64,000 bases of DNA, taken from positions 46,758,602-46,822,601 of the forward strand of contig OX387185.1 of assembly GCA_947561395.2 (NCBI GenBank). Direction: 5' to 3'. The notes under the pieces were generated by a model. The model worked only from the letters and a program-made list of their open reading frames with translations. It ran no database searches and was not told where the DNA came from. The position numbers and the translations under genes were made by a program. The DNA is from Buxus sempervirens (lineage: Eukaryota; Streptophyta; Magnoliopsida; Buxales; Buxaceae). Below are positions 33,801-42,739 of the stretch, in pieces (position 1 is the first letter of the stretch; every line of letters begins with the position of its first letter).

Positions 33801-36742
33801 TGGTAATGATGCTAATATATATCTAAGCAAGGTCCGAGATGTTTTGAACAATTTATATTCAGAGTATGCAAGTAATTTAAGCACATCATTGACATCTCCT
33901 TTTGCACCACAAGATAGTGTTGGTAGCAACTCTCTTCCAAGTGTCACTAATACAAGTGATAGAATAAGGAGATTTGATACGTGGTATTTGCATACACGTA
34001 GTGCCAACATCGTTGCCTCACAAAAGTCTAAACTTGATAGGTATTTAGAAGAAAACTTATTTCCTCAACAGCCTGATATGAATCTATTAAGTTGGTGGCG
34101 TATCAATAGTCCAAAATACCCAACACTTAGTAGGATGGCTCGAGATATCTTTGCTATTCCAATTTCAACAGTTCCATCAGAATCTGCTTTTAGTATGGGA
34201 GGTATGCTAATTGATGAGGCTCGAAATTCTCTAAGCCCAAATACTGTGGAGGCTCTGATGTTGACACAAGATTGGTTAGATCCCAAAAACTACAGAGGTA
34301 AATATATTTATAATTTGGTTGAGTATGCATATAAATTTCTTTTGTATATATTCTTACCCTTTTGTGTTTTTCTTATTTGTATTTGATATTTAGATGTTGA
34401 TGGGCTTACAGATGGAGCAGTTTAACTCGTTCAAATATTTAGTCCAATTGACTAAAGCATGTAAGAAACTTGTTTAGTAAATATTTTACTTGTTAGTATA
34501 ATTTACTAATTGTTTTATGAGGTTCTAATAAAGATATTTTTCTTGTAGGTTAGTTATTGGATGGATCAAGCTTCTTTGGATGTTGATGCCTTGATGGTGG
34601 AGTTGCTGGTGGAGTTGATGCCTTGATGGTGGATTTGTATTTATGTATTAAGGATTTGTGTTATGGAGTTTAGACACTTAGACTATATTTATGGGCTTGT
34701 ATTTATGTTTTGAGTTTTAATATTTGTGTTAGACACTTAGATTTGTGTTAAAATTCATAGTTAAATTTAATTTAATTGTTAAAATTGCTTTATTAAGTTT
34801 CATGTTCAAACAGGCTCAAATTCGGATTTTTACAGGTGGATTTTTACAGGTGAATTTGGATTTTTATAGGTGGATTTTTATAAGTGGATTTTTATAGGTT
34901 TTTACAAGTGAATTTGGATTTTTATAGGTGGATTTTTACAGGTGAATTTGGAGTTTTATAAGTGGATTTTTACAGGTCTTTACAGGTGAATTTGGATGTG
35001 AATTTGGATTTTTATAGGTGGATTTTTACAGGTGAATTCGGATTTTTACAGGATCGAATTCGGATTTCGGGTTCGAATTCGGATTTCGGGCTCGAATTCG
35101 GATTTCGGATCGGATATTGGATCGAATTCGGATTTCGAATATTCATCGAATTTCGAATTCGGATATAGGTATTAAAGATCCATCAGATATTGGATCGAAT
35201 TCGGATATCGGTAAATTATTTTCGGATCGAATTCGGATCCTGGTAGATCCGTACCATATTCGACCCGTTGCCACCCCTAGAGCCGACCCACACCTTCTCG
35301 GCTTCTCCCAACTGCCTCCTTATATATTTGTTTTACATGTCCAAACCATATTAACCTACTTTATTTTGAATCAAATTATTTATTTGGGCAACATTAAAAC
35401 ACTCTTAAATATGTTCATTCCTTGTTTTCTATTTCCTATTCTTTCTACACATCCATCTCAACATCTGGACCTCAACAATGATCATTATATGAATATATTA
35501 AACATTTTGATTTGTTTATCATAACAAGCTTGACTACTATATCATAAAATTTTCCTCTTAGTTTGAGTAGGAAAAGTTAATCATGTAACAGTTATTAGTT
35601 AGGGTGAAAATTACACTTAAAGTTTCACGCCCAAAATTAATTTCTACTATCAAACTTGAGAAATCAACACAAACCCAGAATTCTATCAAATTTGTGAAAT
35701 CAAAACAGGACAAAAATATCCTTCAATAAATATAAGTTCTACCCCATTCCCGTTATAAATGAAACTTAATCACAAATTCAAGAAATATTCAAACAAAAAA
35801 GTTACATATGGCATGAAACCTTGATTCTCACTCTAGATAAAGGATCCTTCAATTCTATAAATTTTTCCTGATGTAAAATCTAATCCTCTAAGAAGATTGG
35901 CACATGCTAGTTCTTTCAATCGCAAAGAAGTCCTGGTATAGTTACTTAAATCTGCTTCACGTTGGTACTTCTAATTTATAACTGCTGGGCGAATTAGAAA
36001 ACTGTCTTATATACTCTTGCATGAAATATTCACATATATACAACAGACCTTTATGTGGACTCATGATCTCATCCAGTAAAACAGACAGAGCATATATCGG
36101 AACGCAAAACAATAAACAGCATGCAATAAAAAAAAAAAAAAACTGGAAAACGAATGATGGTCAATAGCTTACATCGATCTGTCCCTTTTTAGCAACATTC
36201 GACCAGTCCTTAGCAGCAACACCCGTCTTCCAATCGAAATCCACAGTTATAGTCAGTAAGGGCTTATGATCCACCGCCCAGAAGCAAGCCATATAGTCAC
36301 CCGCCTCTACCGCAGTAAAACCAAAGTTCCCAGATTCTACATGATCCCCTTGGTGATAATTGCTACCGGAAGATGAAGTAACCTGCCACAAAGCCATCAC
36401 CACAGTTAATCTACCCACAAAACACGAATAAGAAACCCTAAACTCGCAAAATGCAATACCAAAAATTTGAAAAAAAAAATGTGCCGAACGTAAACTCCGA
36501 GTCAACAACACAAATATGATAAGGGTTTCGAAAATTCTTACCCTAACTGTAATCTTATGCGACTCAGGCATCGGATGCCCCTCGTTCGGATTAATGACGG
36601 TATACTTGCCTACGGTCATGGAATTGCTCTTGATATCTTCTGCGATGCATTTGGTATGACCGGATTCAATGTCAAAACGAACGGATTGAGCAACGTTTAA
36701 TAGATATCCTACAATTAGAACGAATACTGCAAATCTACCCAT
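24813..36742 (-). CDS. p24-family (EMP24/GP25L) cargo receptor, delta type
   Basis: Four exons in transcript order: 36742-36542, 36382-36173, 25169-25093, 24957-24813 (633 nt, 210 residues plus stop). It is a type I membrane protein that cycles between ER and Golgi in COPI/COPII vesicles and selects cargo such as GPI-anchored proteins. Seen in order: a signal peptide (MGRFAVFVLIVGYLLNVAQS), a GOLD domain with the disulphide pair Cys32 and Cys100 (TKCIAEDI, YMACFWAV), a coiled coil (VVELELKKLYDTVTSIHEEM), a transmembrane helix (WLSFLSLFVCLSVAG), and a cytosolic tail KTFFERKKLL carrying both the FF motif and the KKxx retrieval signal. The ATG at 36742 is the one before the signal peptide. Intron 2 is 11,003 bp because transposons have filled it, including an entire hAT element. 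The small last exons far downstream are easily missed. Confidence 0.92.
26506..27389. mobile_element. Non-autonomous hAT-like DNA transposon, 884 bp
   Basis: An 8-bp direct repeat GATATGAC flanks it (26498-26505 and 27390-27397). The termini are inverted: the left begins CATAGTTGTGAAAACG and the reverse complement of the right begins CATAGTTATTAAAGGCG. Both ends carry CGCCTAGGCG-type subterminal repeats. The interior is a long GA-rich tract (about 26750-27050), then repeated AAGCTCGACGAAGA words. There is no transposase. The 8-bp duplication and CA-starting termini indicate mobilisation by a hAT transposase. One extra matched base on each side leaves a 10-bp reading possible. Confidence 0.8.
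26748..27050 (+). repeat. GA-rich low-complexity tract
   Basis: Purine-only microsatellite, (GA)n near 26750-26790 and degenerate GAGAAAGAG repeats beyond. It creates long meaningless open frames of Ser/Leu or Arg/Glu on both strands. It is internal to the 884-bp transposon. Confidence 0.9.
27463..27690 (-). mobile_element. L1-type LINE fragment
   Basis: The minus strand encodes AAFHTILWLLWHARKMFIFED, the W-x-x-R-xx-xIFE stretch that follows the zf-RVT region in plant L1 ORF2. It is a short degraded piece with no termini seen. Confidence 0.55.
27853..27892 (+). repeat. Poly-C tract of 40 nt
   Basis: Forty consecutive C, broken only after 27892. Plant homopolymers of C this long are rare. 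It sits at the 3' edge of a minus-strand LINE relic. The length may also reflect an assembly or sequencing artefact. Confidence 0.9.
27893..29950 (-). mobile_element. Degenerate L1-type LINE, 3' half of ORF2
   Basis: On the minus strand from right to left: NGWALNIRVRCS (29616 downward; linker before the zinc-binding region), FYCKSFFSINRR and ISHKIRAFIWTLLLYMANTLD (29323 downward; zf-RVT region), and MFKLNFDGCSLGNPGRIGLGGVF (28470 downward; RNase H start with its catalytic Asp). Several frameshifts and stops occur, so it is inactive. A tandem duplication at 28485-28670 interrupts it. Confidence 0.7.
28485..28672 (+). repeat. Tandem duplication built of ACATGTAATCAACATTG words
   Basis: The segment starting GAGGGACACCAATTTACC at 28485 recurs at 28612, 127 bp downstream. 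Between and after these, the words ACATGTAATCAAC and CCAATTTACCAAC recur several times. It is a recent expansion inside the LINE relic. Confidence 0.85.
30721..31110 (+). repeat. Degenerate tandem duplication in the hAT 5' region
   Basis: The block from CCCTAACCCAAAACACG through GGGGGATC and CGACTACGAA to CAACATTGCCGACGG occurs at about 30725-30892 and again at about 30897-31052. A third partial copy (ACGAACGCCACGGTCGCC) begins near 31096. Confidence 0.8.
32347..34425 (+). CDS. hAT transposase with BED zinc finger
   Basis: The enzyme cuts and pastes the surrounding element. The frame is open from the ATG at 32347 to a stop at 34386 (679 residues). Splicing GTAAAT at 34298 to the acceptor ending 34393 gives a more family-like end (KNYRDVDGLTDGAV) with the stop at 34425. 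Seen in order: a nuclear-signal-like SPKRKKLKSK, a BED finger (CMHC then HLWNH, residues about 55-80), a catalytic region with DLWTAEHQNLGY, CSAHILNLIVQDGL and TRWNSTYLML, and the C-terminal hATC dimerisation domain (WWRINSPKYPTLSRMARDIF, SESAFSMGG, NSLSPNTVEALM). It belongs to the ZBED/RICESLEEPER-like group. A 5' UTR intron (31504-32334) is likely from splice-site sequence. No disabling mutation is visible. Confidence 0.9.
34810..35230 (+). repeat. Subterminal repeats of the hAT element
   Basis: About a dozen copies of a TTTTTATAGGTGGA / TTTTTACAGGTGAA word run from 34825 to 35060. GAATTCGGATTTCGG words then run to 35230. The left end (30470-30610) has matching CCGAATTCGGAT words in inverted orientation. 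Confidence 0.85.
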
Positions 36743-37178
36743 CGTCTCCAAAACCCTAGTTTGACTTATTTATCAACCAAAAAAAACGAGGGTCCGAGAC
36801 TCCGAGAGCTCGTTCGTTTTAACGCTTGGAGTCAGTTTACGCTGCACTTTTGAGCCGATCAGAGACCTGCTGTATTCTGTTCTTCGCAAGGTGGAGGCCT
36901 GAAAAAAAAAAATTAAACGTTGCGGTCAATTGAAACTTGCCACATCATCTTCTACTGATGTGTCAAGTTTTAATTGGATGAAAAGACGCGATTTAGAGAG
37001 GAGCTAGTTTTTGAATACACTTTTAACGTAAAACTGTTATTTAAGCTAAAAATTCACTTCTAAAAGCTGTTATTTTATTTATTTTACTTTTAAGCTTATA
37101 CTCATTTGGAAAACCCCTCTACATATGTTGCATTGAAATGGGTAGGTCAAGGTTTATGAGGAGAGAAATATTTGTTTC
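36743..37178 (-). promoter_or_regulatory. p24 upstream region with a small hairpin element
   Basis: Proximal promoter and 5' UTR of the p24 gene. A 21-bp inverted repeat with 19 matches (36927-36947 and 36956-36976, spacer 8 bp) is present about 200 bp upstream of the ATG, core AAACTTGCCACATCA. Nothing else can be named. Confidence 0.5.
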
Positions 37179-38292
37179 TGTTTACACCTTATACGGACCG
37201 ACGAATAAAAGAAGGCCACGTGATATCTACATGGCCTACTGAGGCCATGTACACGTAGGCTTTGTTTAGTCAATTAGGCCACGTCAGCATACACATAGAC
37301 CGAGAGTTTAGTTGAGGCCACGCAAGCCTATACGACGAACCATACTCATGTTGATCAAAAGATCGTGTCATCGGTCGTTTGAGAATAACTACTTTGAGAT
37401 CGTGGCCGAACGGTTATCTTTCATGAGCAAAAGACTGGGGATGACCAACCTCCATGAAGATCGTGCAAGAGTGGGACGTTGAGCAACCGTCAAAGATTGG
37501 TTATAAAAGGCACAAACTCGAAGAGCTCGATGACACAATCCATCCAACCGTAACCGGTTATAATATTATTTTGATCATCCGTGATCTTTATCCTCTCTCA
37601 TACATTGTAGCCAGAAGGATAAACTAAGACTTCTCTCACTGCTTCCAGTCCCAATGACACCTTCGACCCTTGTTTACCCCGATTCACACCAAAATCCTGC
37701 CACCAGAGAGTTAGTTGAGGCCGCCCCTGACTCGCAATTCTGTACCCTGATCACGGTTACAGAATCCTGAGCAGCTGGTCCTGAGACTCACTTTGATCAA
37801 GCCAGGTGACTTACGTATTTTCGGTTAAACAGCAATCCTAGGTGAACCCTCGAATTGGCTTTGTTAGCAGCCACCCCTTCCTCCTATTCTTATACTCCGA
37901 TTACGGCTATAAGACCAGGACAGGTCGGTCCTGCAAGCTTTGTCAATTTTCTTCTTGTTTTTTGTTTCCTTTTGGGGATTAATTGTTGTAACTTACGGTC
38001 ATCGGCCGATTTTATAGTAAAAGAGTTTTGTGCCATTAGTTGCTTTCGCTTTCAAACACTTACAAGAACCCAAACGAAGACCGAACCCCTAGTATTCATA
38101 TTATCGCCTGATCGGTTTTATTACAGGTGACTTTCAACACGACTAAACCGACACCCCGGTTTAGATACGAAACAGGTGCCCGGGGTCAGGACCCGACCCG
38201 AAATCATTGTATCAAACGATACTGGCACGCCTGTGCAGAGATACATCATCAACATCGCCACGTGTCCACACCAGCCCAATTTCGAAGGAACA
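37179..38292 (+). mobile_element. Solo LTR, 1114 bp (copy 1)
   Basis: It begins TGTTTACACC and ends GGAACA, the TG...CA rule for long terminal repeats. A promoter-like TTATAAAAGGCAC lies at about 37500. It is homologous along its length to 44648-45805. Flanking pentamers GTTTC and ATTTC match at four of five bases, so an aged 5-bp target duplication is likely. No internal retroviral-like region, PBS or polypurine tract adjoins it. Confidence 0.8.
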
Positions 38293-38436
38293 ATTTCAAA
38301 ATTATTGGAGTATGTAACGTGGAGCTCCATAAATTTTTGACTTTTGCTTTGGAAGTAATGCTTTTTTTCCTTTTGAAAAAAAAAATAACTTTTAGGATTT
38401 GAAAAATAGTATGAAAAAGTTGCTACAGGACTAACT
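38293..38436. other. Short spacer between solo LTR and LINE
   Basis: AT-rich sequence of no recognised function. It ends in the left copy of the LINE target duplication (TGCTACAGGACTAACT, 38421-38436). It continues on the far side of the LINE at 44253, which marks the pre-insertion locus. Confidence 0.7.
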
Positions 38437-38608
38437 TTTTTTTTTTTTTTTTTAAAAACCCACTATTTCTAGTGGCACTCCAACGGTGGGAGGAGGGTTG
38501 AGGCAGACCCTGACCTGTAGATTAGATCAAAAATCATTTACACCTATCTGGGGGGGACATAAAACCTTACCCCTGGAGATGAATCTAATTACAGTGAAGA
38601 AGCCAAAA

Positions 38609-41600
38609 CTAAATTCTAATACTATAAAGACCTGTTCTATCATGAAAAAGAGCTGTTTTTGCTTTAGCAGGGAGAGAATTCTCAAAAAAATAAGCGCTGA
38701 AATTAAAACTATTGCATCCTTCATTGGCAAGGGCGTCTGCCACAAAGTTTGCTTCTCTATACACATGCTGTATTTTCCTTTCAGATGTTGCAATACGTGA
38801 AAGGATTTCCTTCCACCAAAACTTACTCTTCCAGGGGATCGAGGTATGACAATTAATGGCATCCGCAAGGACCTTAGAATCTGTCTCAATGATGAAGTGT
38901 TGGAGCCCTTCATTGTCAGCCAATCTAAGCCCATCCCTTAGGGCCATAACCTCAGCACTCATGTTGGTTGAAAACCCGTAATAGGCCGAGAAGCCCAAAA
39001 TGAAATCACCCTTGTCATCTCTAAAGACACCTCCTCCACCACTTAGCCCTGGGTTGCCTTTAGAAGCTCCGTCAATATTTAGAATAATGGAACTAGAGCG
39101 ATGTCGTTTCCACTTGATGAAATTAGGATGAGGGTAGCCAATATGGTGATAATAAATGTGAAGGGAATCAAGAACAGTTTCACGAAGATGAGAACAAGGT
39201 ACCTGTGGCTTTGTGAGATAGGCGATCTCTTGCAGTCTATTAGTGATGCTGCAGATGATTTTTCTTGCGCTCATAGCTTCATCATCAAATCTGTGACCAC
39301 ACCTTGAAACCCATATTTCCCATAAGACAAATTGTGGCAATGCATAAAATATTAGGCCGAGCTGATCCTTAACCTTGGAAAGACCAATCCAATAAGAAAT
39401 TCTGCTGTATGTGTCATGTAAACAATGATGTTGAATGCCGAATTTTTGAGAGAAATAGCTCCAGATTTTTTGAGCAATTTCCTCGAAAGAGAACAAATGG
39501 TCAATACTCTCTTCTTTTGCATCCTTGCAGCAACTACACTTAGAGCAAAGATTAATTCCCAAACGTTTGATTCTATCATCAGTTGGGATTGCTCCTTTTA
39601 GCATTTTCCAAGTGAAGGTGCATATCTTCGAAGGGATGAATGTTTGCCAAAAATTGTTGATTCTGGAGGTAGGAGCTGACCTTCTAACATGTTGCCAAGC
39701 AGAACTAACGGAGAAGAGACCTTTGGGGGATGGCAACCAAAGTGGCTGATCAGGGGAGGTACTCAGAATGGGATGGATGTCTTGGAGAGATCGGCTTATA
39801 TCCAAGGGGAGAGAAGGGTGAACAAGCTGCAGATTCCAAGCATTGTTAGCGAGGACTTCGGCTACCTTGAGATTTGGATTAGAGATCTCATCTTCGTTGA
39901 CGTAATCTGCTAGAGAACCATGGGGAGACCACTTATCATACCAGAAATTAATATTGCCTTCTTCAACAATCCATCCAGTGTTAGAGTCAATAATGTCCTT
40001 CACCATCAAAATAATTCTCCAGATTTTTGAAACTCCAGGTTTAAGCTCTACATTTCTTAAAGAGTGGGTGCAACCATATTTCGATCTCATGAATTTCGCC
40101 CAAAGCCCATTATCATGCATGGCTCTCCATCCCATTTTTATGTGTAAGCTTGTCATCACATCTTTCATAGCCTTGATACCAAGACCCCCTTCATCTTTAG
40201 GAAGACAAATCTGCTCCCAAGCAACCCAATGTCTTTTGCAACCAAAATCAGCTGTTTCTCCCCAAAAGAAATTGCTGAATATGGATTCAAGTCTTCTAAT
40301 AACAGATTTCGGGACAGGGATGGCAGATAGAAGGTGAATGGGTATGCTTGATAATACACTTTGAATCAATGTTACTTTACCTCCATGAGATAAAAGTTTG
40401 GCTTTCCATCCACTTATTTTTTTCTGGATCTTGTCAAGGAGGTCTTGGAAGAGGGATGCTGAAGCACGGCCTTGAAATAAAGGGACCCCAAGGTACTTAG
40501 TCGGAAGAGTGCCTTTGGAAAACCCAGTCACCTGCTGAATTAGAGTAACTCTTGAGGGAGGCATTTTTGAAGAGACATAGAAGCAACTCTTGTTATAATT
40601 GACCATCTGGCCAGATGACTGTTCGTAGGATTGAAGAAAATGGATCAGGTGCAACAAGGAAGATTTAGTCCCATTAGAGAAAATCAAAATATCATCTGCA
40701 TATAAAAGGTGAGAGACAGGAATAGAATTTCTGCCAGACAGATATCTTGCCAATTTTCCAGAAGAAGATAGATGGTGAATACCTCGACTAAGAACTTCCT
40801 CTGCCAAAACGAAGAGGAGAGGAGAAAGGGGGTCACCTTGCCGAAGACCTCTTGAAGATTGAAAAAAACCACAGGCTTTTCCTTGAATCAGGACACTGAA
40901 CCAACAATTGGAAAGACAACGATATATAAGGCTGCACCAAGAAGGAGAAAACCCAAATCTTTTGCAGACTTCAATGATAAAATTCCAATCCATCCGGTCA
41001 AAAGCTTTTGCCATATCCAGTTTTATGATAAGATTACCTCCCATATTCTTTCTTTGGAGATGTTGACAGAGTTCATGAGCAAGGCCAATGTTATCTGAGA
41101 TTACCCTGCCTTTAATGAAAGCACTTTGTTCTGGAGATATGAGTCTTGGAAGAATAGTGGATAGTCTTGTGGCCAAAATCTTTGAAACAATTTTGTAAGA
41201 AAAATTGCATAGGCTTATAGGTCTGAAGTCTGCAATGGATGAGGGCTGTGGCACTTTAGGGATGAGGGCTATGTGGGATGCCGTACAGGAGACAGGAAGA
41301 GAAGCTCCTTCGAAAAATTCTTTTACTGCATTAAAGACATCCAGTTTAACAATATCCCAGCAGTTTTGAAAAAACCAACCAGTGTAACCGTCTGGACCTG
41401 GAGCACTGTCGGGACACAGATCAAAGACAGCAGCAGATATTTCTTCCATGGAAGGAACTTTTTGCAACATATCATTATCTTCATTCTTCACCAGCAAAGG
41501 AATATGAGAGAGGCTTTCATTGATTGACAAATGCTGATCCTTAGTGAGCTGTGTTGCAAAGTAATCAATCACCTCTTCTGTGTTAGAGAGAGCACTAGAC

Positions 41601-42739
41601 TCATTAACATTAAGACATTTTTGCGTCCTGGCTTTCAAAGATGCATGAAAGAACTTGGTGTTTCTATCCCCTTCATGCAGCCATTTAATTCTCGATTGCT
41701 GCCGAAAAAACATTTCCTGCTGAGTAACATGAGAAGACAAAGCAATCTTAGTTTGCTGGAGATTTGCAGCCACTTGTTCATTCCAATCGTTAGAAAGAGA
41801 TACTTCCAGGTTTTGCACCTGAGATGAGAGTTCCTCCACTTTAATATGGACATTACCAAACACCTCCCAATTCCAGGATTTAAGAAAATTTTTCAGCAAT
41901 TTCAATTTCCGCCCAAGAATAGAAAAAGCTGATCCAAAAACTGGCTTGTTCCAACAATTGGAGACCGCAGCAGTAAAATCTTTGTGGGACAGCCACATTT
42001 TCTGAAACTTAAAAGAGTAAGCTCTAGGAGAGAAACCAGTATTATGAGATAGAAGAATAGGACAATGGTCTGAGCAAACTCTTGGCAAGTGAGAAATCTG
42101 ATTGGAATAGCTAACTAATGCTTGAGAATTGGATAGGAATCTATCAAGTCTTGCCCAGATACATCTTTGACCATGCTGCTCATTACTCCATGTGAAGTTA
42201 TTTCCTGAGAACCCCATGTCATGAAGACCAGCTCTGTGAATGAAATCTTGGAACTCGACCATAGATCTATGGTCATTGGATCTGCCCCCTTTTTTCTCCA
42301 TAACAGAAGCAATTGCATTGAAATCACCACCAATGAACCAAGGAACTGTGGTTGTAACCGATATGTCTAAGAGATGAGCCCAAAGAGATCTTCTTTCCAT
42401 TCTATCGCATTTTGCATAAACAAAGGTAAGGAGAAAAGGTAAAAAAATATGAGGCTGAGAAGGGCTAACCATTGCAGTAACACTTTGATCAGTAGCCGAA
42501 ATGACTTCAATAGAGATTTTCTCCGTCCACATAAGCCAGATTTTACCACCAACATGCTCATTACTTTCAATGTTATCCATTTTTAACCCATGAGCAATTT
42601 TTCTGCAGTGACGAAATGGGATCATGGGTTCGAAGACAGCAACACACTGAATCTTGTGGGAGTTTAAATGGGTTTTCAGCATACTTCTTGATTCTTTATT
42701 AGCTATTCCTCGAATGTTCCAAGCAAGGATTGGGATCAT
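38609..42739 (-). CDS. LINE ORF2: endonuclease, reverse transcriptase, RNase H
   Basis: A single open frame of 1376 residues. In order: an apurinic-type endonuclease (WNIRGI at the start, FIGGDFNAI, LDRFLSN, SDHCPIL near residue 225), a reverse transcriptase (FRPISLCNFSYKIVSKILA, IKLDMAKAFDRMDW, SSRGLRQGDPLSPLLF, LLYADDILIF), a zinc-binding region (SKCSCCKDAKEESIDHLF), and a C-terminal RNase H (NIDGASKGNPG, SAEVMALRDGL, IIETDSKVL, NFVADALAN). All catalytic residues I can check are present. It nicks target DNA and copies its RNA by target-primed reverse transcription. Its ATG overlaps the ORF1 stop as ATGA. No disabling mutation was seen. Confidence 0.95.
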   Translation of the reverse strand: MIPILAWNIRGIANKESRSMLKTHLNSHKIQCVAVFEPMIPFRHCRKIAHGLKMDNIESNEHVGGKIWLMWTEKISIEVISATDQSVTAMVSPSQPHIFLPFLLTFVYAKCDRMERRSLWAHLLDISVTTTVPWFIGGDFNAIASVMEKKGGRSNDHRSMVEFQDFIHRAGLHDMGFSGNNFTWSNEQHGQRCIWARLDRFLSNSQALVSYSNQISHLPRVCSDHCPILLSHNTGFSPRAYSFKFQKMWLSHKDFTAAVSNCWNKPVFGSAFSILGRKLKLLKNFLKSWNWEVFGNVHIKVEELSSQVQNLEVSLSNDWNEQVAANLQQTKIALSSHVTQQEMFFRQQSRIKWLHEGDRNTKFFHASLKARTQKCLNVNESSALSNTEEVIDYFATQLTKDQHLSINESLSHIPLLVKNEDNDMLQKVPSMEEISAAVFDLCPDSAPGPDGYTGWFFQNCWDIVKLDVFNAVKEFFEGASLPVSCTASHIALIPKVPQPSSIADFRPISLCNFSYKIVSKILATRLSTILPRLISPEQSAFIKGRVISDNIGLAHELCQHLQRKNMGGNLIIKLDMAKAFDRMDWNFIIEVCKRFGFSPSWCSLIYRCLSNCWFSVLIQGKACGFFQSSRGLRQGDPLSPLLFVLAEEVLSRGIHHLSSSGKLARYLSGRNSIPVSHLLYADDILIFSNGTKSSLLHLIHFLQSYEQSSGQMVNYNKSCFYVSSKMPPSRVTLIQQVTGFSKGTLPTKYLGVPLFQGRASASLFQDLLDKIQKKISGWKAKLLSHGGKVTLIQSVLSSIPIHLLSAIPVPKSVIRRLESIFSNFFWGETADFGCKRHWVAWEQICLPKDEGGLGIKAMKDVMTSLHIKMGWRAMHDNGLWAKFMRSKYGCTHSLRNVELKPGVSKIWRIILMVKDIIDSNTGWIVEEGNINFWYDKWSPHGSLADYVNEDEISNPNLKVAEVLANNAWNLQLVHPSLPLDISRSLQDIHPILSTSPDQPLWLPSPKGLFSVSSAWQHVRRSAPTSRINNFWQTFIPSKICTFTWKMLKGAIPTDDRIKRLGINLCSKCSCCKDAKEESIDHLFSFEEIAQKIWSYFSQKFGIQHHCLHDTYSRISYWIGLSKVKDQLGLIFYALPQFVLWEIWVSRCGHRFDDEAMSARKIICSITNRLQEIAYLTKPQVPCSHLRETVLDSLHIYYHHIGYPHPNFIKWKRHRSSSIILNIDGASKGNPGLSGGGGVFRDDKGDFILGFSAYYGFSTNMSAEVMALRDGLRLADNEGLQHFIIETDSKVLADAINCHTSIPWKSKFWWKEILSRIATSERKIQHVYREANFVADALANEGCNSFNFSAYFFENSLPAKAKTALFHDRTGLYSIRI

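Larger units (their letters stand above)
30447..35279 (+). mobile_element. Complete hAT-superfamily DNA transposon, 4833 bp
   Basis: A perfect 8-bp target duplication GAGCCGAC flanks it (30439-30446 and 35280-35287). The inverted termini begin TAGGGCTAGCAATGGGTC on the left and TAGGGGTGGCAACGGGTC (reverse complement) on the right. Both ends are rich in subterminal CCGAATTCGGAT-type repeats, the usual transposase binding landscape of hAT elements. It carries one intact transposase ORF. Left of it is a degenerate internal tandem duplication (30721-31110), and right of it TTTTTACAGGTGGA-type repeats (34810-35060). It lies in the p24 intron on the opposite strand. Perfect duplication and open ORF suggest a fairly recent insertion. 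Confidence 0.95.
25170..36172 (-). other. 11-kb intron of the p24 gene, packed with mobile DNA
   Basis: The donor (GTAAGC on the minus strand at 36172) and acceptor (CTCAG ending at 25170) join exons in frame. Inside, from the right, are the hAT transposon 30447-35279, L1 relics between 27463 and 29950, a 40-nt poly-C tract, and a hAT-like non-autonomous element 26506-27389. The stretches 25170-26500 and 35290-36170 show no feature I can name. Confidence 0.85.
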
